Below, in pieces: positions 10,932 through 19,350 of a stretch of DNA of 64,000 bases. The stretch is from Segatella copri. Its GTDB lineage: Bacteria; Bacteroidota; Bacteroidia; Bacteroidales; Bacteroidaceae. Both the position numbers and the translations under genes were made by a program. Numbering within the stretch: position 1 is the stretch's first letter; each line of letters opens with the position of its first letter. Under the pieces are notes generated by a model. That model ran no database searches and had not been told where the DNA came from. It worked only from the letters and a program-made list of their open reading frames with translations. The stretch is from NCBI RefSeq assembly GCF_015074785.1, contig NZ_CP042464.1, positions 2,105,001-2,169,000 on the forward strand. The letters run 5' to 3'.

Positions 10932-12719
10932 CTATTTATACGCCTGTTCATGAACACCCGCCACGGCTCTGCCGCTAGGGTCGTTCTGGTTCTTGAAAGA
11001 GGCATCCCAGGCAAGGGCTTCGGCTGTAGAGCATGCCACACTCGGAACACTAGGAACACTCTTGGCAGCACTGTCACTTGGGAAGTGCTCGGCAAAGATA
11101 GAGCGATAATAGTACTCCTCCTTGTTCTGTGGAGGATTGATAGGGAATCGCTCGGCAGCATGCGCCATCTGCTCATCGCTTACGGCAGATGCGGTAATCT
11201 GCTTCAGGGTGTCAATCCATGAATAGCCCACACCATCGGAGAACTGCTCCTTCTGTCGCCATGCCACTTCTTCAGGAAGCAGATCGGCGAAAGCCTCACG
11301 AACCACCTTCTTCTCGATGGTCTTGTCCGGACACATCTTCAATACCGGGTTCATGCCCATCGCTACATCCAGGAACTCCTTGTCCAGGAAAGGCACACGG
11401 CCTTCAATGCCCCATGCAGCCAGACTCTTATTGGCTCTCAAGCAATCATAAAGATAGAGTTTGCCGAGCTTGCGTACGGTTTCCTCATGGAAAGCCTTGG
11501 CGTCAGGTGCCTTGTGGAAGTAGAGATAGCCTCCGAACACCTCGTCGGCGCCCTCGCCCGAAAGCACCATCTTGATACCCATGCTGCGGATGACTCTCGC
11601 CAGCAGATACATCGGGGTAGAGGCACGCACGGTGGTTACATCGTAGGTCTCGATGAAGTAGATGACATCACGGATGGCATCCAATCCTTCCTGGATGGTG
11701 TAGTTGATTTCGTGATGCACGGTTCCGATGTGCTCGGCTACCAGTCGTGCCTTTGCCAAATCAGGCGCACCCTTCAAACCTACGGCGAAGGAGTGCAGAC
11801 GTGGCCAGTAGGCCTTGGTCTCGCCACCGTTCTCCACACGGGTAGAAGAATATTTCTCGGCTACGGCAGAGATGACAGAAGAATCAAGACCGCCGCTCAG
11901 CAATACGCCGTAAGGCACATCACTCATCAGCTGGCGCTTCACAGAAGACTCCAGGGCATCGTGAATCTCCTTCACGGCTGCCTCTTCCTGAGGTTCCGCA
12001 TCCTTCAGCTGGGCTTCTGCCTTCTTTTTATCATCAATCTGATATTTTTTCTGCATGGCAGCATACTCAAACCAATCGCGGGTATAGTAACGCTTCATGC
12101 CAGGATTCTTGCTATAATAATAATGACCTGGGAGGAATGGCTCATAGTGGTCGCACTGACCTTCCAATGCCTTCAACTCACTTGCCACCAGCACCTTTCC
12201 ATCTTTATCATAACCGATATAAAGAGGAATTACGCCGATAGGGTCGCGGGCAATGAGGAACTCATCACGCTCAGCATCGTAAAGGGCGAAGGCAAAGATA
12301 CCGTTCAGCTCTTCAAGCATCTTGGAGATACGGGCGTGGAGCGCATCCTCACCTTTATATATTAAGGTATCAAAGTCGGAATCTGCTCGCATCTCACGAT
12401 AGAGAGAAAGAATCACCTCACAGTCGGAACCGGTCTGATACTGGTATTTGCCGGCAAAACGGGCACGGATATTCTGATGATTATAAATCTCACCGTTTAC
12501 GGCAAGCACCTGTTTCTTATCTGGTGCAAACAAAGGTTGGCGACCACTTTCAGGGTCAACAATACTCAGACGCTCATGTGCCAGGATAGCAGAACCACCA
12601 CAATAGATGCCGCTCCAGTCTGGTCCGCGATGACGGATCTTCTGGCTCATACGAAGCGCTTGCTGTCGCAATTCAGGAGTTTGCTCCTGAATATTGAAGA
12701 TAGATACGATTCCACACAT
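10932..12719 (-). CDS. asnB: Asparagine synthase (glutamine-hydrolysing)
   Basis: The 595-residue protein begins MCGIVSIF, so Cys2 is the N-terminal nucleophile of the glutaminase domain (residues 2 to about 190, with RHRGPD and NGEIYNH). The synthetase domain carries the ATP-pyrophosphatase loop SGGLDSS at 275-281 and the later SGEGADEVFGGY. The end resembles E. coli AsnB (DPSGRAVAGVHEQAYK), but it is preceded by a Ser/Pro/Ala-rich insert (AAKSVPSVPSVACSTAEA). It is the first gene of asnB-gltB-gltD and has its own promoter at 12808-12838. All three enzymes use glutamine as nitrogen donor, so they share one substrate. Confidence 0.96.
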   Translation of the reverse strand: MCGIVSIFNIQEQTPELRQQALRMSQKIRHRGPDWSGIYCGGSAILAHERLSIVDPESGRQPLFAPDKKQVLAVNGEIYNHQNIRARFAGKYQYQTGSDCEVILSLYREMRADSDFDTLIYKGEDALHARISKMLEELNGIFAFALYDAERDEFLIARDPIGVIPLYIGYDKDGKVLVASELKALEGQCDHYEPFLPGHYYYSKNPGMKRYYTRDWFEYAAMQKKYQIDDKKKAEAQLKDAEPQEEAAVKEIHDALESSVKRQLMSDVPYGVLLSGGLDSSVISAVAEKYSSTRVENGGETKAYWPRLHSFAVGLKGAPDLAKARLVAEHIGTVHHEINYTIQEGLDAIRDVIYFIETYDVTTVRASTPMYLLARVIRSMGIKMVLSGEGADEVFGGYLYFHKAPDAKAFHEETVRKLGKLYLYDCLRANKSLAAWGIEGRVPFLDKEFLDVAMGMNPVLKMCPDKTIEKKVVREAFADLLPEEVAWRQKEQFSDGVGYSWIDTLKQITASAVSDEQMAHAAERFPINPPQNKEEYYYRSIFAEHFPSDSAAKSVPSVPSVACSTAEALAWDASFKNQNDPSGRAVAGVHEQAYK

Positions 12720-12807
12720 AATATCTTTTCCTTTCTTTTACGGTTATTTATAACTCTAATTCTTATCAGAAACTCGCTTTCAATATCATTTTGCTATGTT
12801 TCGGGTG

Positions 12808-12838
12808 CAAAATTACTACTTTTTGACAATATGCCAAA
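12808..12838 (-). promoter_or_regulatory. Promoter of asnB-gltBD
   Basis: On the minus strand TTTG (12835-12838) is followed after 19 nt by TAATTTTG (12808-12815). The start would be near 12800, leaving an 80-nt leader. No riboswitch or operator was recognised in the leader. Confidence 0.75.
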
Positions 12839-13087
12839 GATTTTCGTTACCTTTTGTCTTGAGAAAAGAGACACAATTACATTTTTACACATAACTACCT
12901 ATTTAATCTTTCATTTTGGAAGCATAAACCACATCAATCATTACAGAATAACACAAAGAGAGAAAAATAAGATAAAAGCATTAATTCCACAGAAATCCCT
13001 ACGCTCTGAAAGGGCAGGGCGGATGGACAAACATCATACTGCAATCCCCATCAATACGATGAAAGTTTAGTTAAAAAATATATAGGA
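12839..13087. other. Divergent spacer between asnB and GH92 genes
   Basis: No gene supported. It is AT-rich except for a G+C-rich patch at about 12992-13024 (CCCTACGCTCTGAAAGGGCA). That patch could form a small CCCT/AGGG hairpin. The patch stands out from its surroundings, but I cannot assign a role. Confidence 0.6.
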
Positions 13088-13121
13088 TTGTGCCGTTTTT
13101 CCCATTTTTTTCGTATCTTTG
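13088..13121 (+). promoter_or_regulatory. Promoter of the GH92-GH125 pair
   Basis: TATCTTTG at 13114-13121 is an exact -7 box. The -33 box is weak (TTG at 13088-13090, spacing slightly long). The start codon follows 68 nt later. Confidence 0.65.
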
Positions 13122-13189
13122 CACTATTATTAGTTTTATTACAAATAACCTAATTTATTCAATTATTCCGTAGAAGTTACTATAACAAT

Positions 13190-15367
13190 ATGAGAAAGAA
13201 ACTTATAAACCTATTCATGATGACTTGCGTGATAGCAGGTAGCTTCACACAGGCATCCTTTGCTCAACAGGCAAAATCAAGCAATCTCACACAGTTTGTC
13301 AACCCTAGAATCGGAACGGGTGGTCACGGTCACGTATTCCTCGGAGCTAACGTTCCGTTCGGATATGTGCAGCTGGGCCCTACTGAGCCATCACGTGGCT
13401 GGGACTGGTGTTCCGGTTATCATCACTCTGACTCCGTACTCATCGGTTTCGGTCATCAACACCTCAGCGGTACCGGTATCGGTGACCTGGGCGACGTGGC
13501 ATTCCTGCCAGTAACCGATGCCAACCAGAAGGAAATCCTCTTCAGTCATGCCAACGAGAATGTGCGCCCGGGCTATTATGCCGTAAAACTGCAGCAGCCT
13601 AACGTATGGGTAGAGCTCACTGCCACCCAGCGTGCCGGATTCCAGCGCTATACCTTCGGTGCAGATGCACAGCAGGCACAGTTGGTGCTCGACCTGAAGC
13701 AGGGCATCGGATGGGATGCGGCAAAGGATTACAACGTAGACAAGATTACATCTACCACTATGGCAGGTCATCGCTTCTCCAAGGGTTGGGCAAACGACCA
13801 GAAGGCATTCTTCTTCGCAGAATTCTCACAGCCTGTCACCGTGAAGCCATTGGGAACCGGAAGATGGTTGATTACTGCAGCAGATGTTACCAAACCTTTG
13901 TTGGTAAAGACGGGTATGTCAGCGGTCAGTGCAGAGAACGCCCAACTGAATTTGCAGAAGGAGATTCCAGGCTGGGATTTCCGACAGGTGGTGGCAGACG
14001 CTGACGAAGCATGGAACAAGGAATTGGCTAAGGTGAACATCGAGACCAACGACTCCGTATCCCGCCGCATCTTCTACACAGCGATGTATCACAGCATGAC
14101 CGCTCCATCCGTGTTCTCAGATGTCAACGGACAGTATCGTGGTGCCGACGGCAAGGTGCACGATGGCAACTTTACCAACTACACCACCCTCTCGCTCTGG
14201 GATACCTATCGTGCGGCTCATCCGCTGATGACGATGATTCACACCGATATGCTGCCTGATATGGCAAGCACCTTCATCAACATCTATCGCCAGCAGGGCC
14301 AGTTGCCGGTATGGCATCTCATGGGTAACGAAACCAACTGTATGGTGGGCAACCCAGGCATTCCAGTGCTTGCCGACATGGTTCTGAAGGGTTATGTAAA
14401 GGATAAGGAAGGCGCTTACGAGGCACTGAAGCAATCGGCTCTGCGCGAAGACCGCGGCCTGGGTCTGCTCAAGAAATACGGTTATCTGCCTTACGACAAG
14501 GAAAAGACCAAGGAAACCGTGGCAAAGGGTCTGGAATATGCCCTGGCTGATGCCTGCGTGGCAAAGGTGGCTCGCATGTTAGGCAAGAAGGAAGATGCCA
14601 AATATTTCGAGAAGAGATCTAAATCTTACAGCAAATACTTCGACAAGGAAACCGGATTCATGCGCGGCATCGGTTCCGACGGCAAGTTCCGTACTCCATT
14701 CAACCCATTCGCTGCCGAGCATCGTGACGATGACTACACCGAAGGAAATGCATGGCAATATACCTGGCTGGTGCCACATGATGTTCACGGACTCATAAAG
14801 CTCTTCGGCAACGAGCAGAAGTTTGTAACCAAGCTCGATTCGCTCTTCATCGTCACCGGAAATATGGGCGATAATGCATCTCCTGATATCTCAGGTCTCA
14901 TCGGTCAGTATGCTCACGGCAACGAGCCTAGCCATCAGGTGCTCTACATGTACAACTATGTAGGTCAGCCTTGGAAGGGAGCCCGCCTGCTGCGCCAGAC
15001 CATGGACGAGATGTATAAGGACGATTTCGACGGATTGAGCGGCAATGAAGACGTAGGTCAGATGTCGGCATGGTACATTCTTTCTTCCGTAGGTCTCTAT
15101 CAGGTAGAGCCAGCCGGCGGCAAGTATATCATCGGCAGTCCTATCTTCAACAAGGCATCGCTGAACGTAGGCAAGAGCAAGACCTTCAGCATCATCTGCA
15201 AGGACAACAGCAAGGAGAACATGTATATCCAGCATGCCAAGCTCAACGGCAAGCCATACACCAAGTCGTACATCATGTATAACGACATCATGAAGGGCGG
15301 CACCCTGGAACTCCAGATGGGCAGCCAGCCATCCAAGTGGGGAACACGTCCTGCCGACCGACCATAA
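13190..15367 (+). CDS. Exported alpha-mannosidase, GH92
   Basis: The 725-residue protein starts with a signal peptide ending near SFAQQ. It then shows the GH92 hallmarks: NPRIGTGGHGHVFLGANVPFG, GWDWCSGYHHSDS, GFGHQHLSGTG, the HLMGNETNCMVGNPG segment, YTEGNAWQYTW and GNEDVGQMSAWYILSSVG. GH92 enzymes are calcium-dependent exo-alpha-mannosidases that act on N-glycans or yeast mannan, usually in the periplasm or on the surface. The length is normal. The GH125 gene begins 28 nt downstream. GH92 plus GH125 would remove alpha-1,2/1,3 and alpha-1,6 mannose in turn. Exact linkage specificity cannot be read from the sequence. Confidence 0.93.
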   Translation: MRKKLINLFMMTCVIAGSFTQASFAQQAKSSNLTQFVNPRIGTGGHGHVFLGANVPFGYVQLGPTEPSRGWDWCSGYHHSDSVLIGFGHQHLSGTGIGDLGDVAFLPVTDANQKEILFSHANENVRPGYYAVKLQQPNVWVELTATQRAGFQRYTFGADAQQAQLVLDLKQGIGWDAAKDYNVDKITSTTMAGHRFSKGWANDQKAFFFAEFSQPVTVKPLGTGRWLITAADVTKPLLVKTGMSAVSAENAQLNLQKEIPGWDFRQVVADADEAWNKELAKVNIETNDSVSRRIFYTAMYHSMTAPSVFSDVNGQYRGADGKVHDGNFTNYTTLSLWDTYRAAHPLMTMIHTDMLPDMASTFINIYRQQGQLPVWHLMGNETNCMVGNPGIPVLADMVLKGYVKDKEGAYEALKQSALREDRGLGLLKKYGYLPYDKEKTKETVAKGLEYALADACVAKVARMLGKKEDAKYFEKRSKSYSKYFDKETGFMRGIGSDGKFRTPFNPFAAEHRDDDYTEGNAWQYTWLVPHDVHGLIKLFGNEQKFVTKLDSLFIVTGNMGDNASPDISGLIGQYAHGNEPSHQVLYMYNYVGQPWKGARLLRQTMDEMYKDDFDGLSGNEDVGQMSAWYILSSVGLYQVEPAGGKYIIGSPIFNKASLNVGKSKTFSIICKDNSKENMYIQHAKLNGKPYTKSYIMYNDIMKGGTLELQMGSQPSKWGTRPADRP

Positions 15368-15395
15368 TATGAACTAACTAACAAAAGATAAGAAA

Positions 15396-16880
15396 ATGAG
15401 AAAGACTATTTTAGCAATGGCTCTTCTTGCCTCCATGACAGCGATGGCTCAGGAGAACGCCAAGGTGGATGTCCACGCACGCTATACCAAGGTGGTGACA
15501 CCGGTGGATGGCAAGTACGAATCTAAGCGTCCGCCTGTAGAGGACCGCCTCTTCACCTCCACTGCCGTGGAGAAGAAGATCAAGGAAGTGCAGAAACTCC
15601 TGAAGAAGAACCCAAAATTGGCTTGGATGTTTGCCAACTGCTATCCTAACACTCTGGAGAGTACCGTTCACTACCGTGTGCTCGAAAATGGTGACGATGA
15701 TACATTTGTATATACAGGCGATATCCCAGCCATGTGGCTCCGCGACTCAGGTGCGCAAGTTTGGCCTTACGTAGCCCTTGCCAACAAGGACGAGAAGCTG
15801 AAGAAGATGCTGAGGGGCGTAATTCTGCGCCAGCTGAAGTGCATCAACATCGACCGCTATGCCAATGCCTTCAACGATGGTCCTACGGGTGCCGGATGGG
15901 TGAAAGACCGCACCAAGATGCAGCCGGATGTATTCGAGCGCAAGTATGAGATTGACTCCTTCTGCTACCCTATCCGCCTGGCTTACGAGTACTGGAAGGT
16001 GACAGGCGATGACTCCATCTTCGGCGATGTATGGATGAAGGCTGTGGAGAATATCCTGAAGACTTTCCATGAGCAGCAGCGCAAGGTAACCGCCAAGGCA
16101 TATCACTTTACCCGTGTTTCCGACCGTGCCTTCGATACCATCGGCTGGGACGGTTTCGGTGCTCCGGTGAAACCAGTAGGTCTGATTGCTTCTATGTTCC
16201 GTCCATCAGATGATGCCACGATTCTTCCATTCCTCATTCCTTCCAATTTCATGGCAGTATCATCTATGAACAAGGCTGCCGAGATTCTGAAGCATGTGGC
16301 TGAGAAGGATGCGGCAAAGAAGGATGCGGCTCTGAAGATTGCCAAGGATTGCAGCAGTCTTGCCGATGAGGTGCAGGGAGCCTTGCAGAAGTATGCCATC
16401 TACAACCATCCTAAGTACGGCAAGATTTACGCCTACGAGGTAGATGGTTTCGGCAACCAGCTTCTGATGGACGATTCCAACGTGCCATCTCTCCTGGGTA
16501 TGGGCTATATGGGCGATGTTCCGATGAACGACCCTATCTATCAGAACACCCGCCGTTTTGTATGGAGCGAGGACAATCCTTGTTTCTTCCGTGGCAAGGC
16601 TGGCGAGGGTATCGGTGGTCCTCACATCGGATACGACATGCCATGGCCTATGTCTATCATGATGAAGTGTTTCACTGCCCAGAGCGATGACGAGATTCGT
16701 TTCTGCATGAAGATGCTGCTGAACACGGATGCAGGCATGGGCTTCATCCACGAGTCATTCCACAAGGATGATGCATCAAAGTTTACCCGTCCTTGGTTTG
16801 CATGGCAGAACACGCTGTTTGGAGAATTAGTGATTAAGCTGATCAACGATGGCAAGGCAGACTTGCTGAACAACTTATAA
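15396..16880 (+). CDS. Exported exo-alpha-1,6-mannosidase, GH125
   Basis: The 494-residue protein has a signal peptide (MRKTILAMALLASMTAMAQ). GH125 motifs are MWLRDSGAQVWPY, NDGPTGAGWVKD, SFCYPIRLAYEYWK and the C-terminal GFIHESFHKDDASKFTRPWF. The family is a metal-independent inverting alpha-1,6-mannosidase of the (alpha/alpha)6 fold. It is the second gene after GH92, and a strong terminator follows, so the two form a bicistronic unit without their own SusCD pair nearby. Confidence 0.93.
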   Translation: MRKTILAMALLASMTAMAQENAKVDVHARYTKVVTPVDGKYESKRPPVEDRLFTSTAVEKKIKEVQKLLKKNPKLAWMFANCYPNTLESTVHYRVLENGDDDTFVYTGDIPAMWLRDSGAQVWPYVALANKDEKLKKMLRGVILRQLKCINIDRYANAFNDGPTGAGWVKDRTKMQPDVFERKYEIDSFCYPIRLAYEYWKVTGDDSIFGDVWMKAVENILKTFHEQQRKVTAKAYHFTRVSDRAFDTIGWDGFGAPVKPVGLIASMFRPSDDATILPFLIPSNFMAVSSMNKAAEILKHVAEKDAAKKDAALKIAKDCSSLADEVQGALQKYAIYNHPKYGKIYAYEVDGFGNQLLMDDSNVPSLLGMGYMGDVPMNDPIYQNTRRFVWSEDNPCFFRGKAGEGIGGPHIGYDMPWPMSIMMKCFTAQSDDEIRFCMKMLLNTDAGMGFIHESFHKDDASKFTRPWFAWQNTLFGELVIKLINDGKADLLNNL

Positions 16881-16902
16881 TACACCTTATTATATATAGA
16901 GA

Positions 16903-16940
16903 GAGGATGTGTCATGAGTCCATGGCACATCCTCTTTTTC
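16903..16940 (+). terminator. Rho-independent terminator after GH125
   Basis: GAGGATGTG(T)CATG at 16903-16916 pairs with CATGG-CACATCCTC ending at 16934, followed by TTTTTC. The stem is about 14 bp with one mismatch or G-U. Confidence 0.9.
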
Positions 16941-17397
16941 GTTTCATTAATCGTCCCACAGTTTTCACAGATAACGCAGATTTAGGATTTTAGAATTTGT
17001 AAAGAATTACGAGTAAAGGATACCCTCTGAAAAACTGAAGGTTGTGAAGGAAGGGTCACAAAAAAAAACTGAAATCTGAAATTAAAAATTCATTTTTATA
17101 TGCAGCGTAGAGTAAAAGAGAGGTAATTATCTGATTATTAGAATAATAACCGATATTTATACCAAGTGTTAAAATGCAGTTTTTGACATGAAATTATTAT
17201 TTTGAAAAAGTGCCTTCAGTCCTTCAGCCAACAACTTTGTCCATTCTTCTTACTTTTTAACCATATTTTAACACTCCAAAAAACTTTGCCTTCAGTTCCT
17301 TCAGTTTTCGTGTCTTATTTTTTTGATTTTCCTCATTTCCCAAAGAATCAAGTTTTTTCAATACGCTATTATTTTATCTCACGGAGATATAGTTTTA
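16941..17397. other. Gene-free spacer with CCTTCAG repeats
   Basis: No coding sequence supported. It is AT-rich with two copies of a CCTTCAGT(T)CCTTCAG doublet (about 17213-17230 and 17290-17306) and, near 17026-17055, inverted relatives of it. A degenerate first unit of the following 21-bp repeat is at about 17376-17391. Confidence 0.6.
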
Positions 17398-17498
17398 TCT
17401 CTCAGAGATATTTTATTATTTCTCAGAGATATTTTATTATTTCTCAGAGATATTTTATTATTTCTCAGAGATATTTTATTATTTCTCAGAGATATTTT
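17398..17498. repeat. 21-bp tandem repeat, five copies
   Basis: CTCAGAGATATTTTATTATTT-type units begin at 17401, 17422, 17443, 17464 and 17485, an exact 21-bp period. Each unit contains the palindrome TCTCAGAGA. A degenerate sixth unit (CTCACGGAGATA) lies 23 bp upstream. The array ends about 60 bp before the -33 region of the next gene. Confidence 0.95.
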
Positions 17499-17559
17499 CC
17501 CTGTCTAATAGCTTCTTTAGAACACCCCCTAAGGAAAAACAAAGAAATTCCGGGAAAAG

Positions 17560-17591
17560 CTTGCGGGTTTAAAAATAAAGTCGTAACTTTG
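17560..17591 (+). promoter_or_regulatory. Promoter of the AAA/PD-(D/E)XK gene
   Basis: TAACTTTG at 17584-17591 is a consensus -7 box. CTTG at 17560-17563 is an imperfect -33 box 20 nt away. The start codon is at 17626. Confidence 0.7.
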
Positions 17592-17625
17592 CGCAAAAGT
17601 TCATTTAAAAGACAGATAAGGAATT

Positions 17626-19200
17626 ATGGTAGAGACAAACGATAGAAGATTGCCTGTAGGCATCCAGTCTTTTGAAGAAATCAGAGTGCAAGGATGTCTG
17701 TATGTTGACAAGACAGATATTATCTGGCAACTTGCCAACAGAGGAAAGAAGTATAATTACCTGAGCCGCCCTCGCCGCTTCGGTAAATCCGTTCTTGTCG
17801 ATACGCTCGAATCCTACTTCCTGGGAAAGAAGGAACTCTTTGAGGGATTGAAGATCATGCAGCTGGAGACGGAATGGGTGAAGCGCCCTGTCATCAGACT
17901 GGATATGAGTCAAGCTGGTGCTGAGCCGGAAAGTGTACGAAGCTATCTGGACGATGTTTTTCATACCCTTGAAACGGTGTACGGAATTACTGTACGCCCA
18001 GACAGTTCTCTAGCCGTAAGATTCAAGAACATCATTGAGTCAGCTTTCAACCAAACCGGACAGCAAGTTGCCATTCTCATCGATGAATACGACTCCCCTT
18101 TGCAGCATTCGTGGAAAACTCCGCAGCATGAAGCATGTACCGATATCTATAGAGAAGTATTTGCAGTCTTGAAAGCACAGGATAAATACGAAAAATTTGT
18201 CTTCATCACCGGTATCACCAAGTTTACGCAGATTTCTCTTTTCTCAGTGCTCAACAATTTGAGCAACATCAGCTTTGAGCCGGAATACGCTGCTATCTGC
18301 GGTATTACGAAGGAAGAAGTTTTACGTGATTTCAAGCCGGAAATCAGTAAATTGGCAGAATACGAAGACTGGACTTACGACGAAGCAGTTGCCAATCTGA
18401 CGGCATATTATGACGGCTATCATTTCAGTCGCCGCAATATGGTGGATGTCTTCAATCCGTTCAGTCTCATCAATGCCTTGGCAGATTCTGATTTGAAGAA
18501 CTACTGGGCTTCATCGGGTGCAACCTCGCTGCTGCCTAAGTTTGTGGATGACATGGAAATCAAATTGGGTAATTTTGATAGTTGCGCCATCCTCCGTCAA
18601 ACCATAGAGACATCGGATGTGACAGGTGGTGGAGCTGAATTGTTTCTCTATCAGTCGGGCTATCTTACGATTAAGGGTTACATAAACGGAACTTATCTTC
18701 TTGGCATTCCTAACTTCGAGGTAAGGCAAGCCTTGAATGAAATCGTGTTGCCAACGTTGACCATGCGCAAGAACAATGACCTTCAATCTACCCAGGCATT
18801 TCTGAATGCTCACCTCAGCGTAGGCAATCTTCCCGAAGCCATGAAATGCCTGAAGGCGCTCATTGCGGACGTTCCCTACAGCAACAAGAAACTTGCCAGC
18901 ATGGATATGGAGGAGCGCTATCGTCTGATATTGAGCACAATCTTCAATGCCATCGGTTGCCGGGTGGAAGTAGAGAAGATGATTGCTACGGGCAGGATTG
19001 ATATGGTGGTGGAAGTCACCAACTTCATCTATGTGCTGGAGTTGAAGCTGAGCAACAACGGTGGCGTGGATGCTGCCACGGAGCAGATAAAAGCCAAGCA
19101 GTATGCCGAGCCATTCCAGGCTGATAAGCGAAAAGTAATTGCCCTTGCCATAGAACTGGATGATAAGGGAAAGGGACTGGTTGACTGGAAGGAAGTATAA
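17626..19200 (+). CDS. AAA-ATPase-like protein with C-terminal PD-(D/E)XK nuclease domain
   Basis: The 524-residue protein belongs to the Bacteroidota family with Pfam AAA-ATPase_like plus PDDEXK_9. The start LPVGIQSFEEIR..YVDKT is typical. A P-loop variant RPRRFGKS lies at 48-55 and a Walker B-like ILIDEYDSPL near 149. The C-terminal IDMVVEV..VLELKL fits the nuclease core (Asp and Glu-x-Lys). These genes occur in many copies per Bacteroidales genome. Their function is not established to my knowledge; a role in DNA transactions or mobile-element biology is inferred. It is monocistronic, with its own promoter and terminator. Confidence 0.85.
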   Translation: MVETNDRRLPVGIQSFEEIRVQGCLYVDKTDIIWQLANRGKKYNYLSRPRRFGKSVLVDTLESYFLGKKELFEGLKIMQLETEWVKRPVIRLDMSQAGAEPESVRSYLDDVFHTLETVYGITVRPDSSLAVRFKNIIESAFNQTGQQVAILIDEYDSPLQHSWKTPQHEACTDIYREVFAVLKAQDKYEKFVFITGITKFTQISLFSVLNNLSNISFEPEYAAICGITKEEVLRDFKPEISKLAEYEDWTYDEAVANLTAYYDGYHFSRRNMVDVFNPFSLINALADSDLKNYWASSGATSLLPKFVDDMEIKLGNFDSCAILRQTIETSDVTGGGAELFLYQSGYLTIKGYINGTYLLGIPNFEVRQALNEIVLPTLTMRKNNDLQSTQAFLNAHLSVGNLPEAMKCLKALIADVPYSNKKLASMDMEERYRLILSTIFNAIGCRVEVEKMIATGRIDMVVEVTNFIYVLELKLSNNGGVDAATEQIKAKQYAEPFQADKRKVIALAIELDDKGKGLVDWKEV

Positions 19201-19211
19201 GATAACAAAAG

Positions 19212-19257
19212 AAGGGTCTATACGCCACCCGATCATCGTGGCATATAGACCCTTTTC
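19212..19257. terminator. Bidirectional terminator
   Basis: AAGGGTCTATACGCCAC (19212-19228) pairs with GTGGCATATAGACCCTT (19239-19255) with one G-T pair, loop 10 nt. A T-run follows on the plus strand and A residues precede it, so it can serve the plus-strand nuclease gene and shield the minus-strand peptidase side. Confidence 0.85.
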
Positions 19258-19350
19258 TATTGTTTCTCCCATATACTTCAAAAAACAGCACCGCACCCAA
19301 AATGCATCTGTGGAATCCGTGAAATCCGTGGGACAAAGAATTCTGATAAT

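Noticed and set aside
12992-13024. A riboswitch or structured RNA before the GH92 gene
   Set aside because: Only a small CCCT/AGGG stem could be seen and it lies upstream of the promoter, so it would not be in the transcript.
17202-17645. A 147-codon frame with repeated SQRYFII heptads
   Set aside because: The repeat comes from the 21-bp DNA satellite, which happens to be a multiple of three; the rest is low-complexity and overlaps the promoter of the next gene.
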